Shown one piece after another: positions 1 through 9,641 of a stretch of 64,000 bases of DNA. Both the position numbers and the translations under genes were made by a program. The stretch's first letter is position 1, and every line of letters begins with the position of its first letter. The stretch spans positions 62,001 through 126,000 of the forward strand of contig UBXM01000001.1 in NCBI GenBank assembly GCA_900469445.1, written 5' to 3'. This DNA comes from Hyphomicrobiales bacterium. Its GTDB lineage: Bacteria; Pseudomonadota; Alphaproteobacteria; Rhizobiales; Rhizobiaceae. The notes under the pieces are model-generated. The model was not told the origin of the DNA. It saw only the letters and a list, made by a program, of their open reading frames with translations, and ran no database searches.

Positions 1-40
1 AACCTCCTTCGCGCACTGCGGGAAGATGTCAGATAACTTG

Positions 41-1015
<975 letters not shown>

Positions 1016-1020
1016 GCCGG

Positions 1021-2169
1021 ATGAAAATAGCGTCGGTTCGCACTCACCTTCTCGAACACCGGCTCGATGTGGCTTTCGAAAGCGCTTCCATGCGCTTCGA
1101 TCGCAGAGCTCACATATTGGTCGAGATCGAGTGCGACGACGGCACCGTGGGCTGGGGCGAATGCCTTGGCCCCGCTCGCCCCAATGCGGCAGTCGTTCAG
1201 GCCTATGCCAACTGGCTGATCGGCGAAAATCCGCTCGAAACGGAAAAGATCTGGGCGAAGCTCTATAATGCCCTTCGGGATCAGGGACAGCGCGGCCTGA
1301 CGATTACAGCCCTGTCCGGCATCGACATGGCGCTCTGGGACATCAAGGGCAAGCATTTTAATGCCCCGATTTCCATCCTTCTCGGCGGGCGCTTTCGCGA
1401 AAGCATCAAGGCCTACGCAACAGGCAGCTTCAAGCGCGACGGCGTAGATCGCGTCGAGGATAACGCCACCGATGTTGCCCGCTACCGGGCGGAAGGTTTT
1501 CACGCCACCAAGATCAAGATCGGCTTCGGTGTCGAGGAAGACCTTCGCGTCATCCGCGCCGTACGCGAAGCTGCCGGCCCCGACATGCGGCTGATGATCG
1601 ACGCCAACCACGGTTACGATGCCATCGAGGCGATCCGTCTCGGCAACGCCGCTGCGCAATACGGTATCGACTGGTTCGAGGAACCCGTCGTGCCCGAACA
1701 GCTTGCCGCCTATCGCGAGATCCGCGCCAAGCAACCGATCCCGGTTGCCGGTGGCGAGACCTGGCACACCCGCTGGGGCATGCGCGAGCCGATCGAAACC
1801 CGTGCAATCGATATCGTCCAGCCGGATCTGGCGGGCGTCGGCGGCTTTACCGAAGCAAAGCGCGTCGCCGATCTCGCGGCACTTCATGGCGTCCGTGTTG
1901 TCCCGCATGTCTGGGGCACGGCGGTCCATATCGCGGCAGCGCTTCAGTTCATGGCAGCGATGGTGCCAAGCCCGGTCCGCGTCAATCCGATCGAACCGAT
2001 CCTCGAATTCGACCGCACTCATAACCCTTTCCGTCAGGCGATCGTCAAAACGCCGATCGAGCATAAAAGCGGTGTCGTGCAGATCCCGAATGGCCCCGGC
2101 CTCGGCATCGAGATCGATCGCGATGCATTGAAGGAGTTCCGCATGCCCGACGAAAAGGGAGCGGCGTGA
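1021..2169 (+). CDS. gci: D-galactarolactone cycloisomerase (Gci)
   Basis: 382 residues, enolase superfamily (mandelate racemase/muconate-lactonizing subgroup). It closely resembles, from memory, the characterised Agrobacterium Gci, which opens galactaro-1,4-lactone to 3-deoxy-2-keto-L-threo-hexarate by a syn-elimination. Visible landmarks are the N-terminal capping segment with RFDRRAHILVEIECDDGT, the KIKIGFG lysine motif on the second barrel strand, metal ligands in LMIDANHGYD, FEEPVVPE and GGETWH, and PHVWGT near the end. It lies between KdgD, which consumes its product, and the lactone isomerase, and its stop overlaps the next start as TGATG, implying translational coupling. Confidence 0.92.
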   Translation: MKIASVRTHLLEHRLDVAFESASMRFDRRAHILVEIECDDGTVGWGECLGPARPNAAVVQAYANWLIGENPLETEKIWAKLYNALRDQGQRGLTITALSGIDMALWDIKGKHFNAPISILLGGRFRESIKAYATGSFKRDGVDRVEDNATDVARYRAEGFHATKIKIGFGVEEDLRVIRAVREAAGPDMRLMIDANHGYDAIEAIRLGNAAAQYGIDWFEEPVVPEQLAAYREIRAKQPIPVAGGETWHTRWGMREPIETRAIDIVQPDLAGVGGFTEAKRVADLAALHGVRVVPHVWGTAVHIAAALQFMAAMVPSPVRVNPIEPILEFDRTHNPFRQAIVKTPIEHKSGVVQIPNGPGLGIEIDRDALKEFRMPDEKGAA

Positions 2170-3050
2170 TGCTCGTTCGCACCCTGTCCGGCAAAGCTCC
2201 GAAGACGAAGTTGCCACAGGGTGCGGTTGATACCCAGATGCATATGTATCTGCCGGATTACCCTTCCCTGCCCGGAGGCCCTGGCCTTCCGGCCGGCGCC
2301 CTGCCCGATCCCGATCAGTACCGCCAGTTCATGCGATGGCTCGGCATCGACCGGGTCATCATCACCCAGGGCAATGCGCACCAGCGCGACAATTCCAATC
2401 TCACCGCTTGCCTCGATATCATGGGCAATATCGCCCGCGGTGTCGGCATCATCGACGGCAATACGAGCGATGCCGAAATGGCCCGCCTCACGAAATCCGG
2501 CATCGTCGGCGCCCGCATCATGGACCTTCCCGGTGGTGCGGTCGACCTATCGGAACTCGAAACCGTCGATGCGAAAGCCGCAGCCCACGCCTGGATGCTC
2601 GCCGTGCAGTTCGACGGCAGCAACATCCTCGACCACGAGGCACGGCTGGCAAAGCTGAAATCCCGCTGGGTCTTTGACCACCACGGCAAATTCTTTTCCG
2701 GCGTTACACCTGAAAGCGAAGAGATCGCAGCCGTCAAGCGTCTGATCGACGGCGGAAACTGCTGGTTCAAGTTCGCCGGCGTCTACGAGTCGTCGAAGAC
2801 AGGTGGTCCCGATTATGTCGATGTCGCAGCCGTTGCCCGCGACATCGCACTCTACGCCCCGCAACGGATTGTCTGGGGCACGAACTGGCCGCACAATCTG
2901 GCCCGCGAACAGGCGGATTACCCGGATGATGCGGCCTTGACCGATACCGTGCTTGGCTGGCTGCCGGACGACAATGCCCGGCGCCTTGCCCTGATAGAGA
3001 ACCCGCAGACGCTTTTCGGCCTGCAGGAATGGAGTGCATCGACGAGTTGA
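2169..3050 (+). CDS. gli: D-galactarolactone isomerase (Gli), amidohydrolase superfamily
   Basis: 293 residues. The N-terminal VDTQMHMYLPDY resembles the metal-site start of amidohydrolases but with HMY instead of the common HxH/HIH pattern. FDHHGKFF, and WGTNWPHN near the end, are typical of the TIM-dicarboxylate hydrolase branch. Agrobacterium Gli, encoded next to gci, interconverts galactaro-1,5- and 1,4-lactones, supplying the substrate of Gci. The ATG at 2169 overlaps the gci stop (TGATG); a GTG one codon earlier is possible. Assignment relies on family plus the conserved order kdgD-gci-gli-TRAP. Confidence 0.88.
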   Translation: MLVRTLSGKAPKTKLPQGAVDTQMHMYLPDYPSLPGGPGLPAGALPDPDQYRQFMRWLGIDRVIITQGNAHQRDNSNLTACLDIMGNIARGVGIIDGNTSDAEMARLTKSGIVGARIMDLPGGAVDLSELETVDAKAAAHAWMLAVQFDGSNILDHEARLAKLKSRWVFDHHGKFFSGVTPESEEIAAVKRLIDGGNCWFKFAGVYESSKTGGPDYVDVAAVARDIALYAPQRIVWGTNWPHNLAREQADYPDDAALTDTVLGWLPDDNARRLALIENPQTLFGLQEWSASTS

Positions 3051-3102
3051 TATTTTGAACAACCGGTGCGTGGAGGTGCCGGTTTCTTTGGAGGAGGAAA
3101 AC

Positions 3103-4101
3103 ATGAAAATAACCAAAGCTCTCGGGCTGGCGCTGACGCTCGCCCTTGCCGCAACGACGGCTGTCTCGATGGTCCCAGCTGGCGCCCAGGCGCAGGAAAT
3201 CACCCTGCGTTCCGCCGACATTCACCCGGATGGTTATCCGACGGTGGACGCGGTCAAGTATATGGGCGATCTCGTCAAGGAACGCTCAGGTGGCCGCATC
3301 GCCATTCAGGTGATGAACAACTCGGTTCTCGGGGGAGAAAAGGACACGATCGAACAGACGCGCTTCGGCGTCATCGACCTGAACCGCGTCAATGCCGCCC
3401 CGTTCAACAACCTGATCCCGGAAACGGTGGTTCTCGGCCTGCCCTTCCTGTTCCGCTCGACCGACCATATGCACAAGGTCGTCGACGGCCCGATCGGCGA
3501 CAAGATCCTCGCCGCCTTCGAGCCCCACGGCCTGATCGGTCTGGCTTATTACGACTCAGGCGCCCGCTCCTTCTACACGACGAAAAAGCCGGTCGAGAAA
3601 CTGGCTGACCTCAAGGGTCTCAAGATCCGCGTCCAGCAGTCCGATCTCTGGATCGCCATGATGCAGGCCTTTGGCGCCAACCCGACGCCGATGCCGATGG
3701 GCGAGGTTTATTCCTCGCTTGAAACCGGTGTTGTCGATGGTGCGGAAAACAACTGGCCGTCCTATGAGTCTGCCCGTCACTATGAAGTGGCGAAGAACTA
3801 CTCGCTGACCCAGCATTCGATGAACCCGGAAATCCTCGTCATGTCCAAGGTTTCCTGGGACAAGCTGACGCCGGACGACCAGAAGATCGTCCGTCAGGCA
3901 GCCAAGGATTCTGTCGCCAAGATGCGTGAACTCTGGACCGCCCGCGAAAAGACTTCGGAAGAAAAGGTCCGCGCCGGTGGCGTCAACGTCATCACCGTCA
4001 ACAAGGAAGAATTCTCCGCCGCGATGAAGCCGGTCTACGACAAGTTCGTTACCGATGCGAGCATGAAGACGCTGCTGGAAGAGATCCAGGCCGTCAACTG
4101 A
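3103..4101 (+). CDS. dctP: TRAP transporter substrate-binding protein (DctP type), uronate/aldarate uptake
   Basis: 332-residue periplasmic receptor. Residues 1-28 form a signal peptide (MKITK, hydrophobic core, cleavage after AQA). The body has the DctP hallmarks: RFGVIDLNRVNAAPFNN, LKGLKIRVQQSDLW with the conserved substrate-binding arginine, and GVVDGAENN. It delivers substrate to the DctQM membrane unit encoded next. The start at 3103 is preceded by a strong GGAGGAGG site; an earlier in-frame start at 3034 would overlap gli and spoil the signal peptide. A short hairpin (AACCGG 3061-3066 with CCGGTT 3079-3084) precedes the ribosome site. Context points to galacturonate or glucuronate as ligand; this is inference. 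Confidence 0.9.
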   Translation: MKITKALGLALTLALAATTAVSMVPAGAQAQEITLRSADIHPDGYPTVDAVKYMGDLVKERSGGRIAIQVMNNSVLGGEKDTIEQTRFGVIDLNRVNAAPFNNLIPETVVLGLPFLFRSTDHMHKVVDGPIGDKILAAFEPHGLIGLAYYDSGARSFYTTKKPVEKLADLKGLKIRVQQSDLWIAMMQAFGANPTPMPMGEVYSSLETGVVDGAENNWPSYESARHYEVAKNYSLTQHSMNPEILVMSKVSWDKLTPDDQKIVRQAAKDSVAKMRELWTAREKTSEEKVRAGGVNVITVNKEEFSAAMKPVYDKFVTDASMKTLLEEIQAVN

Positions 4102-4113
4102 GATCGACATCCG

Positions 4114-4139
4114 AACCGGCCCTGCTTGCAGGGCCGGTT
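4114..4139 (+). terminator. Intercistronic hairpin between dctP and dctQ
   Basis: AACCGGCCCTGC (4114-4125) pairs perfectly with GCAGGGCCGGTT (4128-4139), leaving a very small loop, and is followed by TTTGCATTT. Such a stem directly after a binding-protein gene commonly stabilises the dctP message or partly terminates transcription, giving more receptor than membrane subunits. The T run is short, so partial termination or mRNA protection is likelier than full termination. Confidence 0.7.
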
Positions 4140-4188
4140 TGCATTTCCGGCTCCGATAGTCGGATGCCGGGTCGTGGAGGATAAGGAT

Positions 4189-4710
4189 ATGTGGAACTTC
4201 ATGCGCGCGATCCGGCCTGTCCTGGCCGGCATCAGCCGCCTCTTTTTATACGTAGCCGGCATCGGGCTCATCGCCATGACGCTGATCGTCGGCTGGCAGA
4301 TTTTTGGCCGTTATGTGCTCAACGATTCTCCGAGCTGGTCGGAAACCCTGTCGCTGCACCTCATGTCCTGGTTCATCATGCTCGGCGCGGCAGTCGGCGT
4401 GCGTGAGAGCGTGCATCTCGGCCTCGACATCGTGCGCTACATGATGCCGCCGCCGGTACAGAAAAGCATGGACCTCCTGAGCCTCGGCCTCATCGTCCTC
4501 TTTGGCGCCGGCATGGCCTATTATGCGACCCTTCTTTCGATGGGTACATGGAGCGCAAGGATACCGGTTTTAGGCTGGCCGGGAGGTGTCGATTTCTTTC
4601 CGATGATCGTCGGCGGAGCGATGATTTCCGTCTTCGCGGCAGAGCGGTTCGTCGATGTCGCAATCGGCCATGAAGTCGCTGCCGATGTTGTCGCGGCGGA
4701 GGTTCTCTGA
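4189..4710 (+). CDS. dctQ: TRAP transporter small membrane subunit (DctQ type)
   Basis: 173-residue inner-membrane protein with four hydrophobic segments. The conserved early WQIFGRYVLNDSPSWSETLS stretch identifies DctQ proteins, which bridge the periplasmic receptor and the large DctM subunit. The ATG at 4189 follows GGAGGATAAGG; an upstream in-frame start would lie in the intercistronic hairpin. The stop overlaps the dctM start (TGATG). Confidence 0.88.
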   Translation: MWNFMRAIRPVLAGISRLFLYVAGIGLIAMTLIVGWQIFGRYVLNDSPSWSETLSLHLMSWFIMLGAAVGVRESVHLGLDIVRYMMPPPVQKSMDLLSLGLIVLFGAGMAYYATLLSMGTWSARIPVLGWPGGVDFFPMIVGGAMISVFAAERFVDVAIGHEVAADVVAAEVL

Positions 4711-5990
4711 TGGCCTATACGATACTGTTCGGCTCCTTCACCTTCCTGATGCTGATCGGCATGCCGATCGCGTTTTGCCTCGGCATCGCCTCCTTCGCGA
4801 CGGTCCTCTACATGGGCCTTCCGCCGATCGTGGTTTTCCAGCAGCTCAATTCCGGCATGAACGTCTTTGCCATGATGGCGATCCCGTTCTTCATCTTCGC
4901 CGGCGACCTGATGGTCCGCGGCGGCATTGCCAGCCGCCTGGTTCGCTTTGCAGCGAGCATGGTCGGGCACCTCAAGGGTGGCCTCGGTCAGGTCAATATT
5001 CTGGCCTCGACACTCTTCGGCGGCATATCCGGCTCGGCCGTGGCCGATGCTTCGGCCGTTGGCGGTCTGATGATCCCGCAGATGGCCAAGCGCGGCTACG
5101 ACCGGGATTATGCCGTCAACGTCACTGTTAATGCGGCAATCATTGCGCTGCTGCTGCCGCCATCGCACAACATGATCCTGTATTCGATCGCAGCCGGCGG
5201 CAATGTTTCGGTCGCGGACCTGTTCACGGCCGGCATCATTCCCGGCCTGCTTCTCGCGGCGGCCCTGATGGTCACCGCCTGGTGGGTTGCCAAGCGCCGA
5301 GGTTATCCGGCCGAACCGTTCCCCGGCTTCTCCCGTGTCGGCTATTTCTTTCTCGCCTCCCTGCCCGGCCTGCTGCTGATCGGCATCATCTTCGGCGGCG
5401 TTCGCTCCGGCGTCTTCACCGCGACCGAAAGCTCCTGCATTGCCGTGCTCTACGCCTTCGTTGTCGCCATGCTCGTCTATCGAGAACTGGATTGGGAAGG
5501 TTTTGTCGAGGCGGTCATGGGTGCGGTGCGCACCACCGCCATGGTCCTGTTGGTCATCGGCACCGCGGCCTCGTTCAGCTGGCTGATGGCATTCCTTCAG
5601 GTCCAGACCCTGATCATTGCCGCGATCGGCGCGGTCTCGGACAATCCGATCATCGTGCTCTTGATGATCAACGTCATCCTGCTGATCCTCGGCACCTTCA
5701 TGGACATGGCGCCGATGGTCATCATCTCGACGCCGATCCTGCTGCCGGTGGTGACAGCCTTCGGCATCGACCCGGTTCATTTCGGCATCGTCATGATCCT
5801 CAACGCAGGCATAGGGCTCAACACCCCGCCCGTCGGCACCGTGCTCTTCGTCGGATGCGCGGTGGGCGGCATATCGATACGCGAAGCGATGCGCACGATC
5901 TGGCCGTTCTTCGGCGCCAGCATTTTCGTGTTGATGCTGGTCACCTATATTCCCGGCCTGTCGCTTTGGCTTCCGAGCCTGTTCAAGTAG
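4710..5990 (+). CDS. dctM: TRAP transporter large permease subunit (DctM type)
   Basis: 426 residues with about twelve hydrophobic segments, the usual size for DctM. It forms the sodium-driven translocation channel with DctQ. Typical stretches include AIPFFIFAGDLM, LFGGISGSAVADASAVGG and GIGLNTPPVGTVLF. Translation is coupled to dctQ by a TGATG overlap. It is the last gene of the operon; a hairpin terminator follows 21 bases later. Confidence 0.92.
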   Translation: MAYTILFGSFTFLMLIGMPIAFCLGIASFATVLYMGLPPIVVFQQLNSGMNVFAMMAIPFFIFAGDLMVRGGIASRLVRFAASMVGHLKGGLGQVNILASTLFGGISGSAVADASAVGGLMIPQMAKRGYDRDYAVNVTVNAAIIALLLPPSHNMILYSIAAGGNVSVADLFTAGIIPGLLLAAALMVTAWWVAKRRGYPAEPFPGFSRVGYFFLASLPGLLLIGIIFGGVRSGVFTATESSCIAVLYAFVVAMLVYRELDWEGFVEAVMGAVRTTAMVLLVIGTAASFSWLMAFLQVQTLIIAAIGAVSDNPIIVLLMINVILLILGTFMDMAPMVIISTPILLPVVTAFGIDPVHFGIVMILNAGIGLNTPPVGTVLFVGCAVGGISIREAMRTIWPFFGASIFVLMLVTYIPGLSLWLPSLFK

Positions 5991-6011
5991 AGATCTACAA
6001 ATGAGTATCCC

Positions 6012-6040
6012 GGATCCCGCTTCGGCGGGATCCTTCGTTT
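6012..6040 (+). terminator. Rho-independent-like terminator after the uronate operon
   Basis: GGATCCCGC (6012-6020) and GCGGGATCC (6025-6033) form a nine-pair stem around a TTCG tetraloop, followed by TTCGTTT. It separates dctM from pepT and supports placing the pepT start downstream, at 6136, rather than at an ATG at 6001. Confidence 0.75.
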
Positions 6041-6135
6041 CAGGCCTCATTTATGCAAGATTTTACGGTTCACGGCTCGTGTTCACGGGTCTATGGTCGT
6101 CCCATTCAAATCGCGTGTTTCATCCGGATTTCATC

Positions 6136-7371
6136 ATGACCGATACCGTCACCAGCCGTTTCCTCCGCTATGTCGTCCTCGACACCCAGTCCGACGCCTC
6201 TTCGCCAACCCAGCCATCCACGGCAAAGCAGCTCGATCTCGGCAGGCTTCTGGTCAGCGAGTTGCAGGCGATCGGCATCAAGGACGCCGAACTCGACGAA
6301 CACGGTTACGTCTATGCGACGATCCCCGCCAACACCGGCAAGAACAACGTCCCGGTCATCTGTTTCTGCGCCCATATGGACACGGCACCGGATTTTTCCG
6401 GCACTAATGTCAAACCGCAGGTGATCCGCAACTATCAGGGCGGCGATATCACGCTGCCGGGCGATACGAGCCGCATCATCAAGACGGCCGAACATCCCGA
6501 ACTGAAGAACCAGATCGGCAACGACGTCATCACCTCTGACGGCACCACGCTGCTCGGCGCGGATGACAAGGCGGGATTGGCCGAAATCATGACCGCCGCC
6601 GAATTCCTCATCAACAATCCCGACATCAAGCACGGCACGATCCGCATTCTCTTCACGCCCGACGAGGAAATCGCCCGCGGCGTGGCAAAGGTCGATCTGC
6701 AGAAGCTCGGAGCCGATTTCGGCTACACGCTCGACGGCGAGACCGCCGGCACGATCGAGGACGAGACCTTCTCCGCCGATGCCGCCGAGATCCTCATCAA
6801 GGGCGTCGCGATCCATCCGGGCTTCGCCTATAACAAGATGGAAAACGCCATCCGCATCGCCGGCAACATCATCGCCAGGCTACCGAAGGATTTGACGCCG
6901 GAGACGACCAAAGGTCGCGACGGCTTCATCCATCCGACCTCCGTTTCCGGCACGATGGAAGGCGCGAAGATCAGCCTGATCCTGCGCGATTTCAGGACCG
7001 AAGGCCTGAAGGAAAAGGCAAAACTGCTCGAAACCATTATCGCCGAGGTGATGGCCGATTATCCGGGCTCCTCGCACACGCTGAATATCATCGAACAGTA
7101 TCGCAACATGAAAGAGGTGCTCGACCATCATCCGGAGATCGTCGAGAACGCCATAGAGGCGATCCGCCGGGCCGGCATGTCGCCGGTACGCGGCAGTATC
7201 CGCGGCGGCACGGATGGCGCACGCCTGTCCTTCATGGGGCTTCCCTGCCCCAATATCTTCGCCGGGGGCCATGCCTTCCACTCACCGATCGAATGGGTGA
7301 GTAGCCAGGATATGGAAAAAGCAGTCACGACAATCGTCGAGCTGGCAAAACTCTGGGAAGAGCGCGCCTGA
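6136..7371 (+). CDS. pepT: Peptidase T (tripeptide aminopeptidase)
   Basis: 411-residue M20 family metallopeptidase that removes the N-terminal residue of tripeptides in the cytoplasm. The di-zinc site is visible: FCAHMDTAPD, LLGADDKAGLAE and LFTPDEEIARG, with SIRGGTDGARLSFMGLPCPN and the later GGHAFHSPIEWV completing the fold. Length matches bacterial PepT. The start at 6136 gives the standard N-terminus; a 45-residue upstream extension would run through the terminator at 6012. It stands alone between two operons. Confidence 0.93.
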   Translation: MTDTVTSRFLRYVVLDTQSDASSPTQPSTAKQLDLGRLLVSELQAIGIKDAELDEHGYVYATIPANTGKNNVPVICFCAHMDTAPDFSGTNVKPQVIRNYQGGDITLPGDTSRIIKTAEHPELKNQIGNDVITSDGTTLLGADDKAGLAEIMTAAEFLINNPDIKHGTIRILFTPDEEIARGVAKVDLQKLGADFGYTLDGETAGTIEDETFSADAAEILIKGVAIHPGFAYNKMENAIRIAGNIIARLPKDLTPETTKGRDGFIHPTSVSGTMEGAKISLILRDFRTEGLKEKAKLLETIIAEVMADYPGSSHTLNIIEQYRNMKEVLDHHPEIVENAIEAIRRAGMSPVRGSIRGGTDGARLSFMGLPCPNIFAGGHAFHSPIEWVSSQDMEKAVTTIVELAKLWEERA

Positions 7372-7444
7372 GACGACTATATCTTGCGGTGCTCGGATCA
7401 TACCGGGCGAGCGCCGCAGCCTCGGCTTTTTAACGGCAGATGCG

Positions 7445-7975
7445 TCAATGCATCGTTAGATTTCCAAGATCATCGACCAGTGCCTTGCGGGCGCGGTTGA
7501 CCCGGCTCTTCACCGTGCCGACCTCGCAATTGCAGATCAGCGCCGTCTCGTCATAGCTCGTCCCGAAGGCGATCAGGATAAGGGCTTCGCGCACCTGATC
7601 CGGCAGTTTTTCAAGTGCGAGTTGCATCTCGTTTCGACGGACCGCCCAATCCTGTGCCGGCGGCACGCTAAGCCGTTCGGCCAGCGCGTCCTCGATGCCG
7701 ATCTGCTCGCGCTGCCTTAGCCGATAGGCGGTGCAGAACGTGTTTCGCATGATCGTGAAGAGCCAGGATTTCAATGCAGTACCCGTCTGATATTGGCCGG
7801 ATGCAGCAAGCGCCTTCATCAGTGTATCCTGAACCAGATCATCGACCTCTCCCCTCGCTCCCATAAGCCGCCGGGCGAAATGCCTGAGGGCCGGGATCTG
7901 AGCTGCGATGAGCATTTCGAGCTCGGCCCGGCCTCCATCGTGACATGCCCTCACCTCGGGCCTGAGACTGTCCAT
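7445..7975 (-). CDS. ECF sigma-70 family RNA polymerase sigma factor
   Basis: 176 residues with sigma region 2 (DDLVQDTLMKALA, then LKSWLFTIMRNTF near residue 70) and region 4 (LPDQVREALILIAFGTSYDETALICNCEVGTVKSRVNRAR). It would direct RNA polymerase to a small stress regulon. A strong GGAGGA site precedes the ATG at 7975. No anti-sigma or NepR-like gene is adjacent, so its class within the ECF family and its signal cannot be stated. It is transcribed away from the DUF6894-type gene. Confidence 0.85.
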   Translation of the reverse strand: MDSLRPEVRACHDGGRAELEMLIAAQIPALRHFARRLMGARGEVDDLVQDTLMKALAASGQYQTGTALKSWLFTIMRNTFCTAYRLRQREQIGIEDALAERLSVPPAQDWAVRRNEMQLALEKLPDQVREALILIAFGTSYDETALICNCEVGTVKSRVNRARKALVDDLGNLTMH

Positions 7976-8120
7976 CGATCACTCCTCCATTTGGCGAAGC
8001 AACGGGAGGCATCGGCTTACGTTGCGGTACGGAACCGTACGCATTGCAAATTCTGCAGACTAATCAGGGAACAGATCGTCTCTCTGCAGGTAGGGTAGGC
8101 AAAATGAAGCGAAGAAAGCC

Positions 8121-8351
8121 ATGCCGAGATATTATTTCCATATCCGTTCAAGCGACCATCACTACGACGATCCTGAAGGCAGTGATCTTATGGATGACGA
8201 AGCCGCGATCTGCGAAGCACGCGTCTCGGCGAGAGAACTCAGTGCTGATCGTATCAGACAAGGTCTTTCGACGGATGAAACGGCCTTCGAGGTTCAGGAT
8301 GCCAAGGGCGCGGTGGTCGGCACCGTCCTATTCCCGCGGACCTTTGCCTGA
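8121..8351 (+). CDS. Small DUF6894-like protein
   Basis: 76 residues. It opens with PRYYFHIRSSD and has a DDPEGSDLMDDEAA segment, then an A-rich helix and an FEVQDAKGAVVGTVLF strand. This is the pattern of small single-domain proteins common in rhizobia (DUF6894, from memory), function unknown. It ends ten bases from the converging Crp-like gene. Neighbouring stress regulators suggest, but do not show, a stress role. Confidence 0.7.
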   Translation: MPRYYFHIRSSDHHYDDPEGSDLMDDEAAICEARVSARELSADRIRQGLSTDETAFEVQDAKGAVVGTVLFPRTFA

Positions 8352-8360
8352 AGGAAACGA

Positions 8361-9077
8361 TCAGGTGTAAGGTCCGAGCAAGCGGGCGTACTCTCGCTCG
8401 CATTCGCCGTAGGCGTCACTCGCGAATTGTTCGAGCGCTTGGCGGTCCCGCACGATGATCATGCCACGCTCTGAGTAGATCAGCTTGCGCCCTTCCAGCA
8501 CATGCAATGCAGTCGTTACGCTCGGACGACGCACGGCAAGCATGATCGATAGAAACTCGTGCGTCAGGCTGATCTCGTCACCTTCTGCGCGGTCGTGACA
8601 CATCAGGATCCAGCGCGCCAACCGCTCGTCGATATGATGAACGGCATTCGATAACGAGGTAAACGCACTCTGCACGGAAAGCGCCTGAACGTATCGCCCA
8701 AGCAGATTCTTGAGCTCGTCGTCCTGTTCAAGCAGCTGCTTCAGTACAACCGTTGGGATACGGTAACCATCTCCCTGGACCTGCATGAAAATCGAAAATG
8801 GATCGGAACCCGCGTCCAGGACCACCGCTGCCGGCGTCATTCCGTCACGACCGAAGATACCGATCTCGGCATGTTGACCCTGCGGTGAGCGGGCGACGAT
8901 CGACGCGATGCCAGTCTCGGGGAAATAGGCGTATTCCGCCTCTTCATGTGGTTCGGAGAGTTCGAAACCGCGCGGCAACTCGTGAAATTCCAAATGCTTG
9001 GCTATTGTCGAGAAGCTGTCCAGCGCCATAAGCCGCAGCAGATTATTCCGAACCGCCGTTTGCCGAATCTCACCCAT
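8361..9077 (-). CDS. Crp/Fnr family transcriptional regulator, copy 1
   Basis: 238 residues: an N-terminal cyclic-nucleotide-binding-like beta domain and a C-terminal winged helix (LTHEFLSIMLAVRRPSVTTALHVLEG as recognition region). No Fnr-type cysteine cluster is seen, so the ligand is unknown. The ATG at 9077 is chosen because AAGGA lies six bases upstream; longer in-frame starts to 9167 lack this. It is very similar to the gene at 9638-10357, including a nearly identical DERLARWILMCHDR segment, so the two are paralogues on either side of a receiver protein. Confidence 0.85.
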   Translation of the reverse strand: MGEIRQTAVRNNLLRLMALDSFSTIAKHLEFHELPRGFELSEPHEEAEYAYFPETGIASIVARSPQGQHAEIGIFGRDGMTPAAVVLDAGSDPFSIFMQVQGDGYRIPTVVLKQLLEQDDELKNLLGRYVQALSVQSAFTSLSNAVHHIDERLARWILMCHDRAEGDEISLTHEFLSIMLAVRRPSVTTALHVLEGRKLIYSERGMIIVRDRQALEQFASDAYGECEREYARLLGPYT

Positions 9078-9278
9078 CGCCCATCCTTGACAGGAGAACT
9101 TGGCCTGTTCGGCTTCCTCTGAACGAGAACTCTCCGCTTGATTTAAACGATTTCCATCTATGGCCATAAAATTCGCGACACAACCCGCCGAGCGGCCTCG
9201 GTACGGTATCAGACAAAGGGGTACACGCGCGCAAAAACCGTTTATCTAATCAGTATGTTGTCGCAGTAGAGATTCGAT

Positions 9279-9641
9279 TTGGCAGACAAGCTCATATTGT
9301 TGCTGGAAGACCAGCCACTGATCTCGCTCAACATTGAGGAAGCGCTCGCGGAAAAGGGTGTGAGCAACTTCGTCACTCTGCGCTCCCAGAAGGAAGCCTT
9401 GGACTGGCTCGACAATTCCGCGCCGGATTTTGTTCTTCTGGATCTCTACCTCGCTGACGGCGATAGCCAGCCCGTTCTCTCCCGCCTGCAGCAGGATAGC
9501 ATCCCCTTCATGATCTATACCGGCAGCGAGATGCCGCCGGAATGGGATGCGGACCTCTTCGAGGGTTGCGAATGGATGAGCAAGCCGGGCGATCCGGAAG
9601 CTTTGGCAGACCGCATCAAGTCCCGGCTCGCAAAAGTTTAG
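9279..9641 (+). CDS. Stand-alone response-regulator receiver protein
   Basis: 120 residues consisting of one CheY-like receiver domain: acidic pair in LLEDQP near residue 11, phospho-acceptor Asp in FVLLDLYLADGD near 52, conserved Thr/Ser in IYTGSE, and Lys in MSKPG near 100. No output domain is present, so it probably works by protein contact. The start codon is TTG at 9279 with only a weak AGAG site before it. Its last four bases overlap the converging Crp-like gene. Confidence 0.8.
   Translation: MADKLILLLEDQPLISLNIEEALAEKGVSNFVTLRSQKEALDWLDNSAPDFVLLDLYLADGDSQPVLSRLQQDSIPFMIYTGSEMPPEWDADLFEGCEWMSKPGDPEALADRIKSRLAKV

Noticed and set aside
3034..3102. Longer start for the TRAP binding protein
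   Set aside because: It would overlap gli, remove the signal peptide from the N-terminus and ignore the strong GGAGGAGG site before 3103.
6001..6135. Longer start for peptidase T
   Set aside because: The extra 45 codons run through a clear hairpin terminator and are not part of the family.
7413..7431. Terminator after pepT (GCCG/CGGC with five T)
   Set aside because: The stem is only four pairs; too weak to list as a feature.
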